A stretch of DNA of 64,000 nucleotides. Source: Eopsaltria australis. Lineage: Eukaryota > Chordata > Aves > Passeriformes > Petroicidae. The notes under the pieces are model-generated. The model was not told the origin of the DNA. It ran no database searches and saw only the letters and a program-made list of their open reading frames with translations. Of this stretch, positions 37,420 through 49,770 are shown one piece after another (position 1 is the first letter of the stretch; every line of letters starts with the position of its first letter). The stretch is from the NCBI GenBank assembly GCA_034509425.1, contig JAVTVJ010000033.1:2976001-3040000 (forward strand), read 5' to 3'. The position numbers were made by a program, and so were the translations under genes.

Positions 37420-38700
37420 ACTGTTCCTGAGATGTTCAAGGCCTTGACCCAGTTGAAGCTTCAGAAGGAGGATGCAGCCCTGCAAGGCTCAAGCTGCAGG
37501 AAGCTGTGGAGTCTCTCTGAGCCTAGGGAAGATTCATTCACCTCCAGGAGGTCTGCAGCTGTTAAGGAGTTGTGCTGCCTAGTGAAGGAGCTCCAGCTGG
37601 AAATCAACAGACTGTGTCTCATCAGGGAAGATGACAAAGAGATCACCCAGTTCTTTGAGACTCTGCTACTTCAAGAACCCAAACTGTGCACTGTTGCAGA
37701 AGAGTCTGTTTCTGTCAGGTTGGAAAGAAGGAATTCCTTTGATGAAAAAGACTGAAAGCTGGTGACTTCAGACACCAGGAGGAAGACTCCTGCTACAGCC
37801 TAAAATTTGCAGCTACGCTGTAGATTGATTGCTCTCTGAGCTGATGAGAAGCAGGGAGTGTTGACCAATGAAGCATTCATACTAGCTGGCCCTGAGCCAT
37901 GCAGCAGAACAAAGAGAAAATGGTGAATGACTACAGTGGGAGACTCCCTGGGGAGAACAGCAGAGGTCCCCATCTGCTGACCTTATCTGCCATCTAGAAA
38001 AGTTTACTGCTTTCCATACCTGTCTTTCAGGCAGATTTGTGGGTGTGCTGCCAACGTTTGTCTGTCACTCAGACCTGCTGCCCTTTTGTGTGGGCACTGA
38101 TAGAACTGTCAGGGGAAACCTGGGTAGTATGGAGCATGGTAGTATGGAGCTCCATGGCTCTGGAGAGGGTGATCAAAGACATCAGGAACCAGGTCTCCTT
38201 CATCCTTTTAGTGGGGGGAAAGGAACCCTCTCTCTGAGGACTCATGACTGCTTAGAGGAGACCAAGATACCAAGATCTTCACCTGGAAAGGAATAACCCT
38301 ATATCCCAGTATAGACCGGGGCTAGACCACATTGGAAATAGCTTTTCCAAGACATTCTGTGGTTTGGTTACTGACAAGCTGACCACATGACATCCAAGCA
38401 CCCTTGCAGCAAAGGCCGACAGCATTCTGGGAATACATCAGGAAGAGTGCCAGCAGGTCGAGGCACATAGTCCTTCATCTCTACTCAGCATTGGTGAAAC
38501 CACATCTGGAGTGTTGTGCCCATTTCTGGGCTCCTTGTCATAAAAAAAAAGATAAAGAGGGGCAAGTGAAAGGCAACACAGATTATTAAGGAACTGGAAC
38601 CTCTGTCATATTGGGAGAGGCAGAGAGATCTTGACTGTTAAGCCTGGAGAACAGCAGAGTCAGAATAATTTTAACAATGTTTATAAGCCCCTGATGGAAG
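37420..38700 (+). mobile_element. CR1 LINE with internal deletion: ORF1 joined to RT C-terminus
   Basis: The 5' part (37432-38296) carries CR1 ORF1. First is a coiled-coil-like region (frame 37432-37755: VKELQLEINRLCLIREDDKE). Then comes the esterase-like domain, seen around 38039-38220 as LLPFCVGTDRTVRGNL, an eroded form of the HVGTNDTxRGNL block. At about 38300 the sequence jumps to the end of ORF2: QYRPGLDHIGN, then [19 protein letters not shown] at 38480-38540, matching CR1 YRLG..WIEN and [11 protein letters not shown]. The rest of ORF1 and all of endonuclease and most of RT are absent. The 3' tail fades near 38700. Frameshifts and stops show it is dead. Confidence 0.8.
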
Positions 38701-40527
38701 AATTTTTTTTTAAATGGAAGAGTTGGAATCTTCTTACTAGTTCTCAAGAAAAGGATATGAAACAATGAACACAACTTAAATATGGGAAATTCCATCTAAA
38801 CGCAACAAAAAATATTTTCTGTGGAAAAAATGGTGAAAATTATGAATTTGTTAGAGATGAGTGAATAATACAAGTTGTGCTGAAATCTGGTCCTAGTATA
38901 GAATGGACCTATCAAGAGGCAATTTAATACAAATGTCTTACACCAAAAAAAATCTCCCTTTTAACAAATAAATTTTGGTACTTTTCTCTTCCCAGTGAAT
39001 CCAGTGTAAATCTGGAGGGAGCATACTGAAAATAAAGACATAATTTTATATTGATATGTGCATAAGGGAAAATGCAATGCTGCCAGTACGCAGCGTTTGA
39101 TTCTGGCTTCCTTACTTGGTTGCAGAGTGCAGAGTGTGGGTATGAAAGGTCTCTGCCCCTGGGTTGTCTGGCTTCTCTAAGCAAAACTTTTTCCCTTTCA
39201 TCCTTTTACACTATAAGTCTTTGTGAAAAGAATGAGTTGAGAATGTCAGGGGTGTAAACAGCAACTCAGAAAGAAGTGTAAATATTGATCTGATCCTTGG
39301 CATATGAATGTTGCTCAGAGATGCAGAATTTCTTTTTATGCTTTCTCACACAGTTCTTGTTCACACTGGCCAGGTCTCCAAGACATCTAGTGGGATTGCT
39401 TGTATAGTATAAGGGCTCTAAGATATATCCTGTTATACCTTATGAAATTTCCTTCCAATTTTGATTATTAAGGCTTTATACAGTTCAATAAAATTTTTGA
39501 AATATTTGTCAGTACTGCTAGATGGCATCAACACTGAAACTTGCAACTTAGGCAGCCCTGGCTGATTTTAATAACTCTAAAAAAAAATATGGTATGTTTT
39601 TCCTACCTATGCATATTGGACTCTGGCAGCATTCACAGCCAGGTATAAAAGACAATTGTGTATAATAACAGGAAAATAACAGATTTTGAGTCATTGACTC
39701 ATCATTCAGTCACCATATGTGTCCCTTATGGAAAATTAAATTTCTTTGACTCAATTTCTCGTTGTACTACTCTCATATCCCTAGGTCAGCTGCAGTGTTT
39801 TTTCCTGGGAGGTTGTCCCAGGACAGATTGTGGATAGTCACAAAGATTTACATTCACATTCTGTGATGAACTGTATGGTAACAGTGGAGAACATTCATTT
39901 AATCAGTGTTCAAAAAAGAGTTCTGATGGCAAAAGCAACAGGATTTGTGATGATTGCAAGCAGATTGACTGTATAAGTAGTCCTTTTGGTTCCTTGAAGG
40001 CTCCCAAAATTCCAACACCAACTGCATCCAACCATGAAGCAAATTATCATTTGATTTGCTCACACACATATGTGAAATCAGCTGTTGTTTTCATTGAAGA
40101 TTCATTTAGGCTGTCAACCAAACAACATGAAGTTCTAAGACTGGGAGAAGGACAAGTCAGAGAAAAAGAGAAAAGTCAGAGAAAAATTTTTTTCCTTTAG
40201 CAAAAAACCAAATATGATAAAAAATGTTAAAATGAAAAATTAGAACCATTGACGAATCTTGCACAACAGAGAGAGCTGAACATCCATTTATTAGTCATGA
40301 CTGGAAATATTAGCAAAACCTGGAAGTTGTGGAACAGTGTTAGAATATTCCCTTGAAGATGTCCCTCAGCAAAGCAGAGATGTCTTAGGGACTTTTTTCT
40401 GCTGAAGATGTCAATGAAATATCTGATAATATGTTCCCTATTGTTCATCCCACTCCCACTGTATTACAAATAGATAGGTATGGAAAGGTATGCACATGTG
40501 GGTATCTATGTACTTTTATAGCTATTT

Positions 40528-40561
40528 ACACACAGACACAGACAGACACACACACACACAC
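40528..40561. repeat. Imperfect (CA)n microsatellite
   Basis: ACACACAGACACAGACAG followed by eight uninterrupted CA units. A candidate polymorphic marker. Confidence 0.95.
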
Positions 40562-42021
40562 TAACAATAACTGTCAAACAAGCAAACAAGAATTTATTAC
40601 CTAATTTTAAAGACAAGCAGATGCCTAACTTCCTTAAGTTCCTTTGAATAAAATCTCATCTAGAATTATCATGTTGTCAGAAAACAAAATACTTGTGATG
40701 TCTCTTGGCATAAAAGTGTTTTGATTTTTTCTATTTTTTTCACATAAAATATATAAATTATTTAATCAATAAAAAGAAGTTTTGGCAATTCACAGTTCCA
40801 CTTAACTCACATAGATTTTTCTATAAGAAACTAAATTTAGTTTCTAAAGTCAGCAGTCTGTACATTTACCCCCATATTCTCTGGTCATTATTTTAAATGA
40901 AAGCTTATCTGTTACTTCTGAAAGATAAAACATAATACATGTGACACAATTTACAATACCAAGCTGGGAGTTATTGTTACATTGATGGGGGATGGTGTAC
41001 CTGAGATGGGGATATACTTTTTACTGTTTATGACCAAACCTACTGTGTGTGAACAGCTTTTTGAAGATGTTGTTTCTAATTTGCCATAACTTCTGAGCAG
41101 AATCAGAGGACCGCAGAACCCAGGGGCTGAGGGATAGACTTAATAATAAATCTTACAAACATTTAGACAAATGTTCTTTCTGAACTGGATTGTCTGTGTA
41201 GTTCATTGGCAGAAAATTAATGGAATTTGCTATTTACAAGGTAATGTGCTCTTCCATCACTGCTCAGCATCTGCTGCTTTAAGGATCCTTGAAGTCATGA
41301 TATGAAGGCTGCATTAGGTGAAAGAATGTTTTGAAGCTGAATATTGCAAAGATTGTTTTTGTCAGACTGCGTTGTGAACTGCTGCCTTGCAGAGCAGGCA
41401 GTTATAAATGATAACAGTACATGGAGTAAAATGCAACACATGAATAAGTGTTTAGCACTTCTTAGAAATATGATCAGTTTGCTACTACTGAATAAATAAA
41501 ACATGTATTTGACCCCTCATTTCTTGAGAAAGAAGAATCTTGCTATATAATAACACTGCAACACAAATACATCCTGGAATATCTTTAAATATCTTTTAAT
41601 ATTTACCTTTTTTTTAATGAAAGGCTGCAAGTCTTTCAGTGTTTACTTCTATCCATTGAATGTGTAGTGAATATTGACGATGCAGATATCTGAAGTGAGA
41701 TGGGAAGATCCCTCTATTATCAAATGAGAAGTTATGGACATGCCTAACAAAGATCCATTTAACTGGAATCCTTGCCCTCCTTCAGAAGAATCAAACCATG
41801 CTCTAGAGGGGATTTCTATCCATTGACTTAAGGGTAGGACAGATGAAAAGTTCATCTACTATAAAGGCTGGGAAATCCCACACATTATTTCCAAAATCAG
41901 GTGATTTAAAAGACCAATTCTCAACAGTATTATGTGTGATTCAGCAAGAGTCAAAATATATTCTGGAATTCTGAAACTTCTGGACAAATAAAAAAACTTT
42001 ATGTATAAGAAGTTTTAAAAA

Positions 42022-42067
42022 GTTTTTTTTTGTTTGTTTGTTTGGTTTGGTTTTTTAGGTTTTTGGG
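42022..42067. repeat. T/G-rich low-complexity tract
   Basis: An irregular run of TTTG and GGTTT units, the strand complement in character of the A/C-rich tracts at 23419 and 57637. Confidence 0.75.
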
Positions 42068-43326
42068 AATTTGCTTAATGTTTATGTACCAAAGAAATTA
42101 ATGTTGAGTGATTGGATGGAGATCATGAGTGGATACAAGATCTTGCTTTAATTTGTTGTCTTCAAAAATAAATACAGGATTTTAACTGAAAATAAAAATA
42201 ACAATTTTTAAAATGCATGAGGGGGAAAGATATTTTCATCAAATACATTAAGAAACTTTGTAATTCCTTATTGCAAGACATGGGGAGATCAGAAAGATGG
42301 AATACTAATAGTTACCCCTTTTACTCAACTAGAACAGGATCAGGCAGACATTTTGCTAAATAGATTTCAGCTGAGAAAGACTGATATATTTTTCTCAATT
42401 TATTCAAGATAAATAATAAAAATATTGGAGTCCTCTCAGACTACAGGTTCTACTAACATCAGTATTTTTTCAAAAGAAGGTGTTTTGTAAATTTAAATTT
42501 ACAGGCTATTTACAGGTCAAGATATAAGCAAGTGAGATTTTTGCATCTGTTTTTGCAGCCATGAATACTGACATATTTGTGCATCTTAGACACTTAATAG
42601 TCTATCATTTTCCATAGCGAGGGATTATTTTGCATAATAGGAACTGATGTTTATTCCTTGGAAGTTGTTTTTTGCAATAGAAAATTATTTGAAAGGAAAG
42701 AGGGATTTTAGGGCTCTTCACACAGACGGTCATTTCTTTTTTTTCCTTATGTCAACCTTTTCCTCCTCTTTGTTTCTCCTTTCTGTTTTGGTTGGTTTGT
42801 TTGTTTTTCTTTTTCACCTCTTGTTCAGTGTCAGAAAAAGGAGCTGGGCAATTCAGCAAAGCACAGCACGGTTGAATACTTACAGGGCAAGGAGTGAAAA
42901 CACTGATGAGGATGTTTATGCAGCATCTTTGACACGTAGTTACAAAATCTGAATATTAAATCACTCTGCGATACTGGAAATGATTTCTCTTCAAAGCAAG
43001 AACTTTTGATATCTAATTGCTAGCTGCATAATTGCCAAGGTTACAAGACAAGTTCTTAAGTTAAAAATATTTCCTTTATTGTATAAGGTCTTTCATTTCT
43101 GATCTCTGTGGAATTACACATTATATCCATAGTTAGTTATGATTTTGCTCACAAAAATTAAAGTCTCTCAATGTTGTCTCTATTTTGCAAGCAGTGTCTT
43201 TAAGTAGGTAGTGTTAATAGTGTCTTGAGGGCTGATGAGCAGATGTGTCTTACATTGCAGCCAGTGAAGATAATTTTGCATTGTTACCCAATACTGTTTG
43301 GTTCATATTAAAGCAAAATTACTGAA

Positions 43327-44255
43327 AGCCATATTTCCAACAGGTACATGTACTTCCTATGCTGGGCTCCCCAGAGCCAGATGCAGTACTCCAGGTGGAG
43401 TCCCATGAGAGCAGAGTAGATGGGCAGAACCACGTCCCATAACCTGTTGTCCACTCTTTGGATGCAGTCCAGGATGCAATTTTTTTTCTGGATAGCAGGT
43501 ACATATTGCTGCCTGATGTCCAGTTTTTCATCCACCGAAACCTCCAAGTCCTTCTCATCAGGGCTGCTCTCAATCTGTTTATCTGTTGTATTGATAACAG
43601 TGACCCCGGTGTGGTGCCTTGCACTTGGCCTTGTTGAACCTCATGATTTTCCCATGGGCCCCATTGTCCAGGCTTTTCCAGGTCCATCTGGATGGTATTC
43701 CATCCGTCAGGTGTGTCAACTGCATTACTCAGTTTGGTGTTGTCTGAAAATTTGCTGAGAGTGTCCCACTGTGTGCTACACCAGTGAATGTAAGGAACAG
43801 AACAGGACCCAGTACTGACCCTCTGACACCACTTGTCACTGATTTCCATCCAGACATTGACCATTACCCTCTTCATGTGACCATCCAAACACTTTCTTAT
43901 CCACCTAAGAGTCCACCCATCAAATGCATCTCTCTCTAGTTTGAGAGAAGGCTGTTGTGGGGGACCACATCCAAGGTTTTACAGATGTCCAGGTAAATGA
44001 CATCTGTAGCCCTTCTCTTGTCAACTGATGCAGTCACTCCATCATAGAAGGCCACTGAGTTGGTCAGGCAGGACCTGACCTTAGTAAAGCCATGCTGGCT
44101 ATCTTGAATCATAGCAAAGCTTCTAGAATGCCTTGATGATGGTTCCGTGATCTTACCAGGCACAGAGGTGAGGCAGAGAGGCCAGTAGTTCTCAGTTGGT
44201 CTAAGTATAGGAACAAAGAAATTTGGATCCCATCTGTGCATTTCTAGCATTCCTT
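43327..44255 (-). mobile_element. CR1 LINE reverse-transcriptase fragment, antisense
   Basis: Minus-strand frames give CR1 ORF2. The frame 43936-44250 reads LTSVPGKI, then [20 protein letters not shown], then [17 protein letters not shown]. That is RT motif A with its first catalytic Asp, although the usual KAFD is KTLD here. The frame 43319-43888 reads KFSDNTKLSNAVDTPDG, equivalent to FADDTKL, so the second Asp of the YxDD-type motif C is lost (SDN). Toward 43330 the ORF2 C-terminal block (LYSALMGLHLEYC) is present. The 3' UTR and the upstream endonuclease are absent. Frame changes show inactivity. Confidence 0.9.
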
Positions 44256-47200
44256 CCCTTTAATATAGCCCCTGTAAAATCTGGGTTTCAGATGCTTTTT
44301 CTGTGTTTAGTCGTTTTGCCAATTAATTTAACAGTAAATGCTTCTTTATTTGTGTTTATTATCTTTTTACTTTGTAGTGCACAGTCAGACTAAGTTAATT
44401 TGTAGCAATATATTGTCCTTTTCTTCTCTTAACAGACTGAATGTAATGATTTCACTTGACTGTAATGCTTGAGCTACTTTATGCTCCTGTGCTTAATACA
44501 GCTCTTGAGTTGTATGATCCCTTTCAGAATTTTGTGGCAGCTTGACTTTGAATGTGGTTGAGAAGTCAGATTTATTTTCACTGCAACAATCTGCCACAGC
44601 GTTTTGTGTATGTTTTTCTTTTGCCAAGTACACAGCTTTCATGTTTCTCCCCACCCCCCCTTAAAGGAATGGCTTTGAAAACAACTGGCAGTTTACAGCC
44701 CTGCTATTCAGTGTTTCAATTCTGGATTTTTAAGCTGGTTATATATCAGAATATTCTCTTTTATGCTTAGAGCTACTGCCCAGTTCTAAACATAAGCTGT
44801 AGCAGTCAGTGAGCCCTATTTTCAGTGGATAAAAATTAAAAACAGAGGGGAAACAGGAAGAATGAAATGTAAATTCCCAGTTTCCTTTGCCACTTTTACT
44901 ATTAGTTTCACATTACTGAACAGTAGTAGGTCTTTTTTTTGAAGACCGTGATTTTTAAGATTTAGAAAACCACACAAACCCTAAAAGAAATTTCTTTTTA
45001 TTTCTGAAAGATGATTATAGGGAAATTGGGCTGTTAACGGAAAAGCAGAGAAGCAGTAGCATGTAACAAGCATTTTTTGCAATGACTTTGAATATGCTTG
45101 TTGCTTGTACATGATTTTTCTTAAGCAGCTAGGAGATTAGATTGACACCTTCATTCATCACTGTGCAAGCATGTGATAGCAGTTATGGGGATGAAAGCAT
45201 TCCTTATTCTGTTCTATCACACTGTTAGCTCTGGTGATCCTTTTTTTCATTCCTTTATTTTTCTTTTTTTCTCTTTTACTTAAAGCAAAGAGCAGTAAAT
45301 ATTTCATTTTTAGCTGGTTTTACACTGAATCTATGTGAAAGTCAATATTTCTATATAGTTAAATATGCATATCATTTTCAAGTCAACACTTTTAATACAG
45401 TCCATTTAAATATTAACAGCTAAGGATATCTGGGAACAGCATTGGAATGTTTATGTGATTGAGCCTAGTTTTGTGTGCTGCAAATTTTTCCTGCCTCTCT
45501 TTTGTCAGCAGCATGATGAGCCTCCAAAAGCACAGGTGTTAATTGAGGCTGTTGCTCATGGAAGACCTCAGCCCTTGGAAAGATCTTTTTATATAACTAT
45601 ATGAATAGTTTTTTTAAACTAAGAGGGAAACAGAAAATTCAGATATGTAATTTGTCATTTTCAGTTCTAACATGGTTAGTTTTCAAGTCTAGTTCTTTTT
45701 ATCAGCCAGATTCTAGACCTAATAATATGAGTAGGAGTGTGGGCCTAATTTCCAGTCTCTTTCATTTGCTTTGTGAAGGCATGTGTATGTGGGTGAAACC
45801 AGATGATGACGGCAGCTGTGAAATATTATCAGTCATCTGATCCTTCGAGTGTACTGTCAGGAAAAAAAGAGAAAATAAATATTCTCAAGTTTCAAGGGAC
45901 ATGGAATACAGTTTGATGTGAGCCGTGCCACTGAAACTGTAGATGACTTGATATAAAATATGCTTACTGAATGTAGGAATGAAAATCCTTATCAGACCAA
46001 TCCAGAGGATTAAAGATTAATCATCTCACATTAGAATAAGAGTAGCTTTAGTTTCCCTCACTTTACTCTTGATATTTTAAAGTGTCTTAAGCAAACAAAA
46101 CCAAATAGTATATGTAATCTAGACTATAATTCCTGTTTCTTCCACCTATCAAAAAGCTAACAGAAAATGAAAAAAACCCTCCAAAATCCAAACAGTAGAA
46201 TATTCAGTCAATCAAAAACCTAGTGAAATAAGAATAAAATACAAGTTTTTATATTTTTCATTATTTTTAGAAAAACATTCAAAACATGTTGGATATTCAT
46301 ATTTTTCTTGGAATATGCCTTTTAAAGAAAAATACGCTCATTAAATTTCGATGTGTTATTTAAAAGCAAAATATGGGCAGAAAAGAAAAATTAATTTTTT
46401 CATTATTATAGACTTTCTTTTGATTAAGTTATAGACAGTAATAGCTAGGTTGTACTCCTAGTCATTTCAACAACTTACTCTTTATGCTGGATTTGAAGCT
46501 TATTCTCATTTGCCTTTTTCAAAAGAGCTCCAAGTTAAAAAAAAAGTTACCAATAGTTTTCTTCAAGGATCTTTGGCTCCACCTGGTGTCCGTTGTATTT
46601 TCCTAAAGAAGCTGATATGTCATGTCAAAAAGTGAAAGAAAAATATGGATGAAATTTTCTGCTTAAACTTATAGGGAAGCTTTACCATTGGCATCCATCA
46701 TGTTGGATTTGACATCCTTGTCCATTAAGGAGTGATGAAACTCCGAAAGTAGTGTATTTTCCATTTTTAATAATTACAATATTTAAAAGACAATAACATT
46801 TAAAATGGAGAGATACATAAACCACTCAGAAATGTTTTCTATGTATACCAGTAAAGACATTATTTACTAGAATAAATATTTAATTGGTGTAAATAAATTG
46901 TTGAATTTAAGTGGAGTTTGACTAGGGAGGTAGGAAAGCTGAAGTGTCAAAGATCAATGTGCTCTGCTTGTTTAGAGCTGTGCCTAAACTTTGAAAGAAC
47001 CCGATTTTACAAATCACCCTTTCAGATTCAGATAGGTTGAAGTCAGTTTTATTAACACCCATCTCTGTTTTTTATGTTCTACTGTACGGAGATTCTTTCT
47101 CCACAAAAGGATCATATGCCTAACTTTAGGCAAATGTCTTTCAGATAAGTCACACATAGAATTGCAGTTCCTGTATCCTAACTTTTTATGTCTTTCTCCT

Positions 47201-48290
47201 TCTCTTTAAAGTTATATTGACAATTATGTGCTAAACAATATCGGCTAGAACAGCAAGTGGTATGTAATGGATGGGAATATTTCATAGACTTATCTTTCTA
47301 AAATCAATCAGTGTTTTCTTCTTCCCTTTTAGGTACTGACACTGAGAATCTCTTGGGGGAGGGGTGTGCTTACCCTGTTAGAAGTGCATGTTATACTTTG
47401 CTGTTTCATTCATGCGTCTTGCCTTATGGTGCATATCAGGTCATCCAGAGTCCTCCAATGAATATCAGAGACACCAGAAAAGAGTTTGGGTTTTTGGCAA
47501 CTTCCCTCAGGAACTTTTCTATGAAATGGGTGTCCTAAAGAACCAGTAATGGCCTCAGGAAGCAGGAGTATCTCAGTGCTTCTAACTTACCCAGTATATT
47601 ATAAGTGTAATAGTTTACACAGAACCAACACACAGGAAAACAGCATTTTAGTTTACACTCTAGGAAGAAATTGAATGTGTTTGCAATAACCAAAGTCATC
47701 TGTGTGTTTCCTCAGCTTTCTCTATTAATTTCACTACTTGCTGTATTTGTACAGCTATATCCATTTACTCAACTTTTGTTCTTCAGTTATTTCTAAGATA
47801 TTATTAAGTTTGGGTTGGTGTTTTGGGGTTTTTTGTGGGGTTTTTTTGTTGGTTGATTTGGGGTTTTTCTGTTATCTTTGTCTCCTCTGGGAATTTTTTC
47901 TTGGGCAAGAAAAGTTACTGAGAATTTATATTAGTTTTTCTTCCTAAAAAAAATTGAGACATCGGATTTGTTTCCATGATTTGTACAAACATCCACCTGT
48001 TTTTTCTTGCTGTTTTGTTTATCTGGTTTGGAATTTTAATGCATGTTTACTGGTCTACATCACTGAAGAGAAGAATTTTCCCATCTTAAATTTTATCAAC
48101 CAAACTGTGCCATAATTTTAATGCAAAGATTTTTTTTTCACCATTTTTAAGGAAGGACATATTGAAAATAATTGCATAGACTAGAGTCCTACATGACCAT
48201 TACAAAATTAAACTCATCCAGAGAGTAAAAATAAATGAGTGCTCTGTAAGGCAAAAAAGGAAAGCTCATTTTACTATATTTTCCTCCAAA
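44256..48290. other. AT-rich DNA without a supported gene
   Basis: No named repeat. One acceptor-like site at 47331-47332 is followed by a 68-codon open frame (to 47538) without a matching donor or domain. A G/T-rich low-complexity tract lies at 47809-47870. Confidence 0.45.
47809..47870. repeat. G/T-rich low-complexity tract
   Basis: Runs of TTTT and GGGG in irregular alternation on the + strand (ggtgttttggggttttttgt). Short G-runs give a weak G-quadruplex possibility. Confidence 0.7.
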
Positions 48291-48575
48291 TTACACATTT
48301 TCCTTTCCCCAGACCTCTTCCTCCCTTGTCTCTGGGATCATAACAACTATTATCTTCTCTGAAGCAGGGGAAAATGACGGACTCAGCACACTGCTATGCA
48401 GTCTGGAACACGAGACCTCATTATTGACATTGCTGCTCTCTTCGGCTTCTGTTAAAGAGCTGTCATTTCCTGATATACAAGCCACAGACTGAATGCTGAT
48501 CATCGTGGTAGCTACAGACAGATGTTTATGAGAATAAATCAGTCTTGTGTACAGTTTTTCAGTAACCTTCAGGGC
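48291..48575 (-). CDS. Candidate C-terminal coding exon, Ser/acidic-rich, unidentified
   Basis: A minus-strand frame stays open for 94 codons from 48575 and stops with TAA at 48293-48291. From residue 25 on (ATG at 48503) it reads MISIQSVACISGNDSSLTEA, then an acidic, Ser/Asn-rich stretch, a Ser/Pro-rich stretch, and a charged end VWGKENV. The composition resembles a disordered protein tail more than random AT-rich DNA. There is no in-frame start with a good context and no strong splice acceptor; an AAG at about 48570 is weak. A better exon-like unit lies 195 bases upstream on the same strand (48770-48850). No family recognised. Confidence 0.25.
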   Translation of the reverse strand, partial: ALKVTEKLYTRLIYSHKHLSVATTMISIQSVACISGNDSSLTEAEESSNVNNEVSCSRLHSSVLSPSFSPASEKIIVVMIPETREEEVWGKENV

Positions 48576-48769
48576 TCAGATGTTTAACATTGCTGGTTTA
48601 AGGCCAATGGAATTTGGCCTAACTGTTCTTTTTTCTTTTCTGGCCACATAGCTTCTTTTGTAACCTACAAAATTTCAGAATTGCTCTCAATCATAAGAAA
48701 GAAAGTTATAATATAGCTGGTAAGGCATTTTGAGCTTGATTTTATTAAGACCTGATTACTACAAGGTAC

Positions 48770-48850
48770 CTTAGCAAAGAGAATTTGGTAGTAATAGCGC
48801 CACTCTTTCTCATGGGCATATTGATAACACCAAGACTCTTCATGTCCCAC
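48770..48850 (-). CDS. Candidate 81-nt internal coding exon, unidentified
   Basis: On the minus strand a good acceptor (gtgtgtctgtttatttctag, AG at 48852-48851) is followed by 81 bases and a GTACCT donor after AAG (exon end 48770). The length is a multiple of three. One frame reads VGHEESWCYQYAHEKEWRYY and seven more residues, with no stop; a second frame is also open, the third is not. The donor is weaker than the consensus. The residue mix (five Tyr, two Trp, acidic and basic residues) looks protein-like, but no family is recognised. Possibly linked to the open frame at 48291-48575 downstream on the same strand. Confidence 0.3.
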
Positions 48851-48989
48851 CTAGAAATAAACAGACACACACACCACACTCAATGCAGCTACTCTTGGGT
48901 CCATCATTCAAATCAGGAAGAAGTCAGGAGAAGTCAGAGATAGATAAAGCAATGACCAAAGCAAACCCCATAAAAAATGAAGGACTATG

Positions 48990-49770
48990 TCATGACAGAG
49001 TCACAGAATATGCTGAATTGGAACGGACCTACAAGCATCATCAAGTCCAACTCTTGGCCCTGGACAGGACCATCCCCAAGAATCACACCAACTGTCCGAG
49101 AGTGTTGTCAAAATGTTACTTAAACTCTGTCAGGCTTGGTGATGTGACCACTTCCCTGGGGAGCCTCTTCCAGTGCCTGCCCACCCTCTGAGTGAAGAAC
49201 CAAGACCTTTTCTTAATATCCAACTTAAACCTCCTCTGACACAGCTTCAGGCCACTCCCTCAGGTTCTCTCACTGGTCACCACAGAGAAAAGATCAGTAT
49301 CTGTCCCTCTTCTTTCCCTCAGGAGGAAGCCGTAACTGCAATGAGGTCTCCCCTCAGCCTCCTCTTCTCCAGGCTGAACAGATCAAGTGACAACAGATGC
49401 TCTTCATAAAGCTTCCCCTCAAGGCCCTTCACCACCTTTGTCTCCCTCCTTTGGATTCTCTCTAATAGCTTCATATCTTTCTTGCATTGTGGCACCCAGA
49501 ACCGCCCCCAGCACTTGAGGTGAGGCTGCCCCAGCTCAGAGTAGAGCGGGACAATCCCCTCCCTTGCCCAGCTGGCGATGCTGTGCCTGATGCCCCCCAG
49601 CACAGGGTTGACTCTCCTGGCTGCCAGAGCACTGCTGACTCCTGTTCAACTTCCTGTCAACCAGGACCCCCAGGTCCCTTTCCATGATGTTGCTCTCCAG
49701 CACTGCATTCCTCAGTCTGTCCGTACATCCAGGGAAAAAACAAATCAATTCAGTCTTGAAGTCCATCTAA
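48990..49770 (-). mobile_element. CR1 LINE 3' portion, antisense, relatively well preserved
   Basis: The + strand begins with the inverted CR1 terminus (gagtcacagaatatgctgaattggaacggacc) and the 3' UTR. It then gives ORF2 C-terminus on the minus strand in the frame 49319-49603: [20 protein letters not shown], then [16 protein letters not shown] and [14 protein letters not shown]. The frame 49536-49766 adds [14 protein letters not shown]. These are the canonical end of CR1 ORF2, and the long intact frames show modest divergence. It is 5'-truncated near 49770. The sequence is complete to the 3' end. Confidence 0.95.

Larger units (their letters stand above)
38701..43326. other. AT-rich DNA without a supported gene
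   Basis: Background open frames only. Simple sequence includes the CA tract at 40528 and a TTTG/GGTTT-rich stretch at 42022-42067. No CR1 or LTR was recognised. Confidence 0.45.

Noticed and set aside
43319..43888. 189-codon minus-strand frame, the longest in the window
   Set aside because: It is CR1 ORF2 read partly in the wrong frame after frameshifts; it is covered by the CR1 entry and is not a host gene.
47333..47538. Acceptor-like site followed by a 68-codon frame
   Set aside because: No matching donor, no AATAAA at a useful distance, and the translation is not distinctive.
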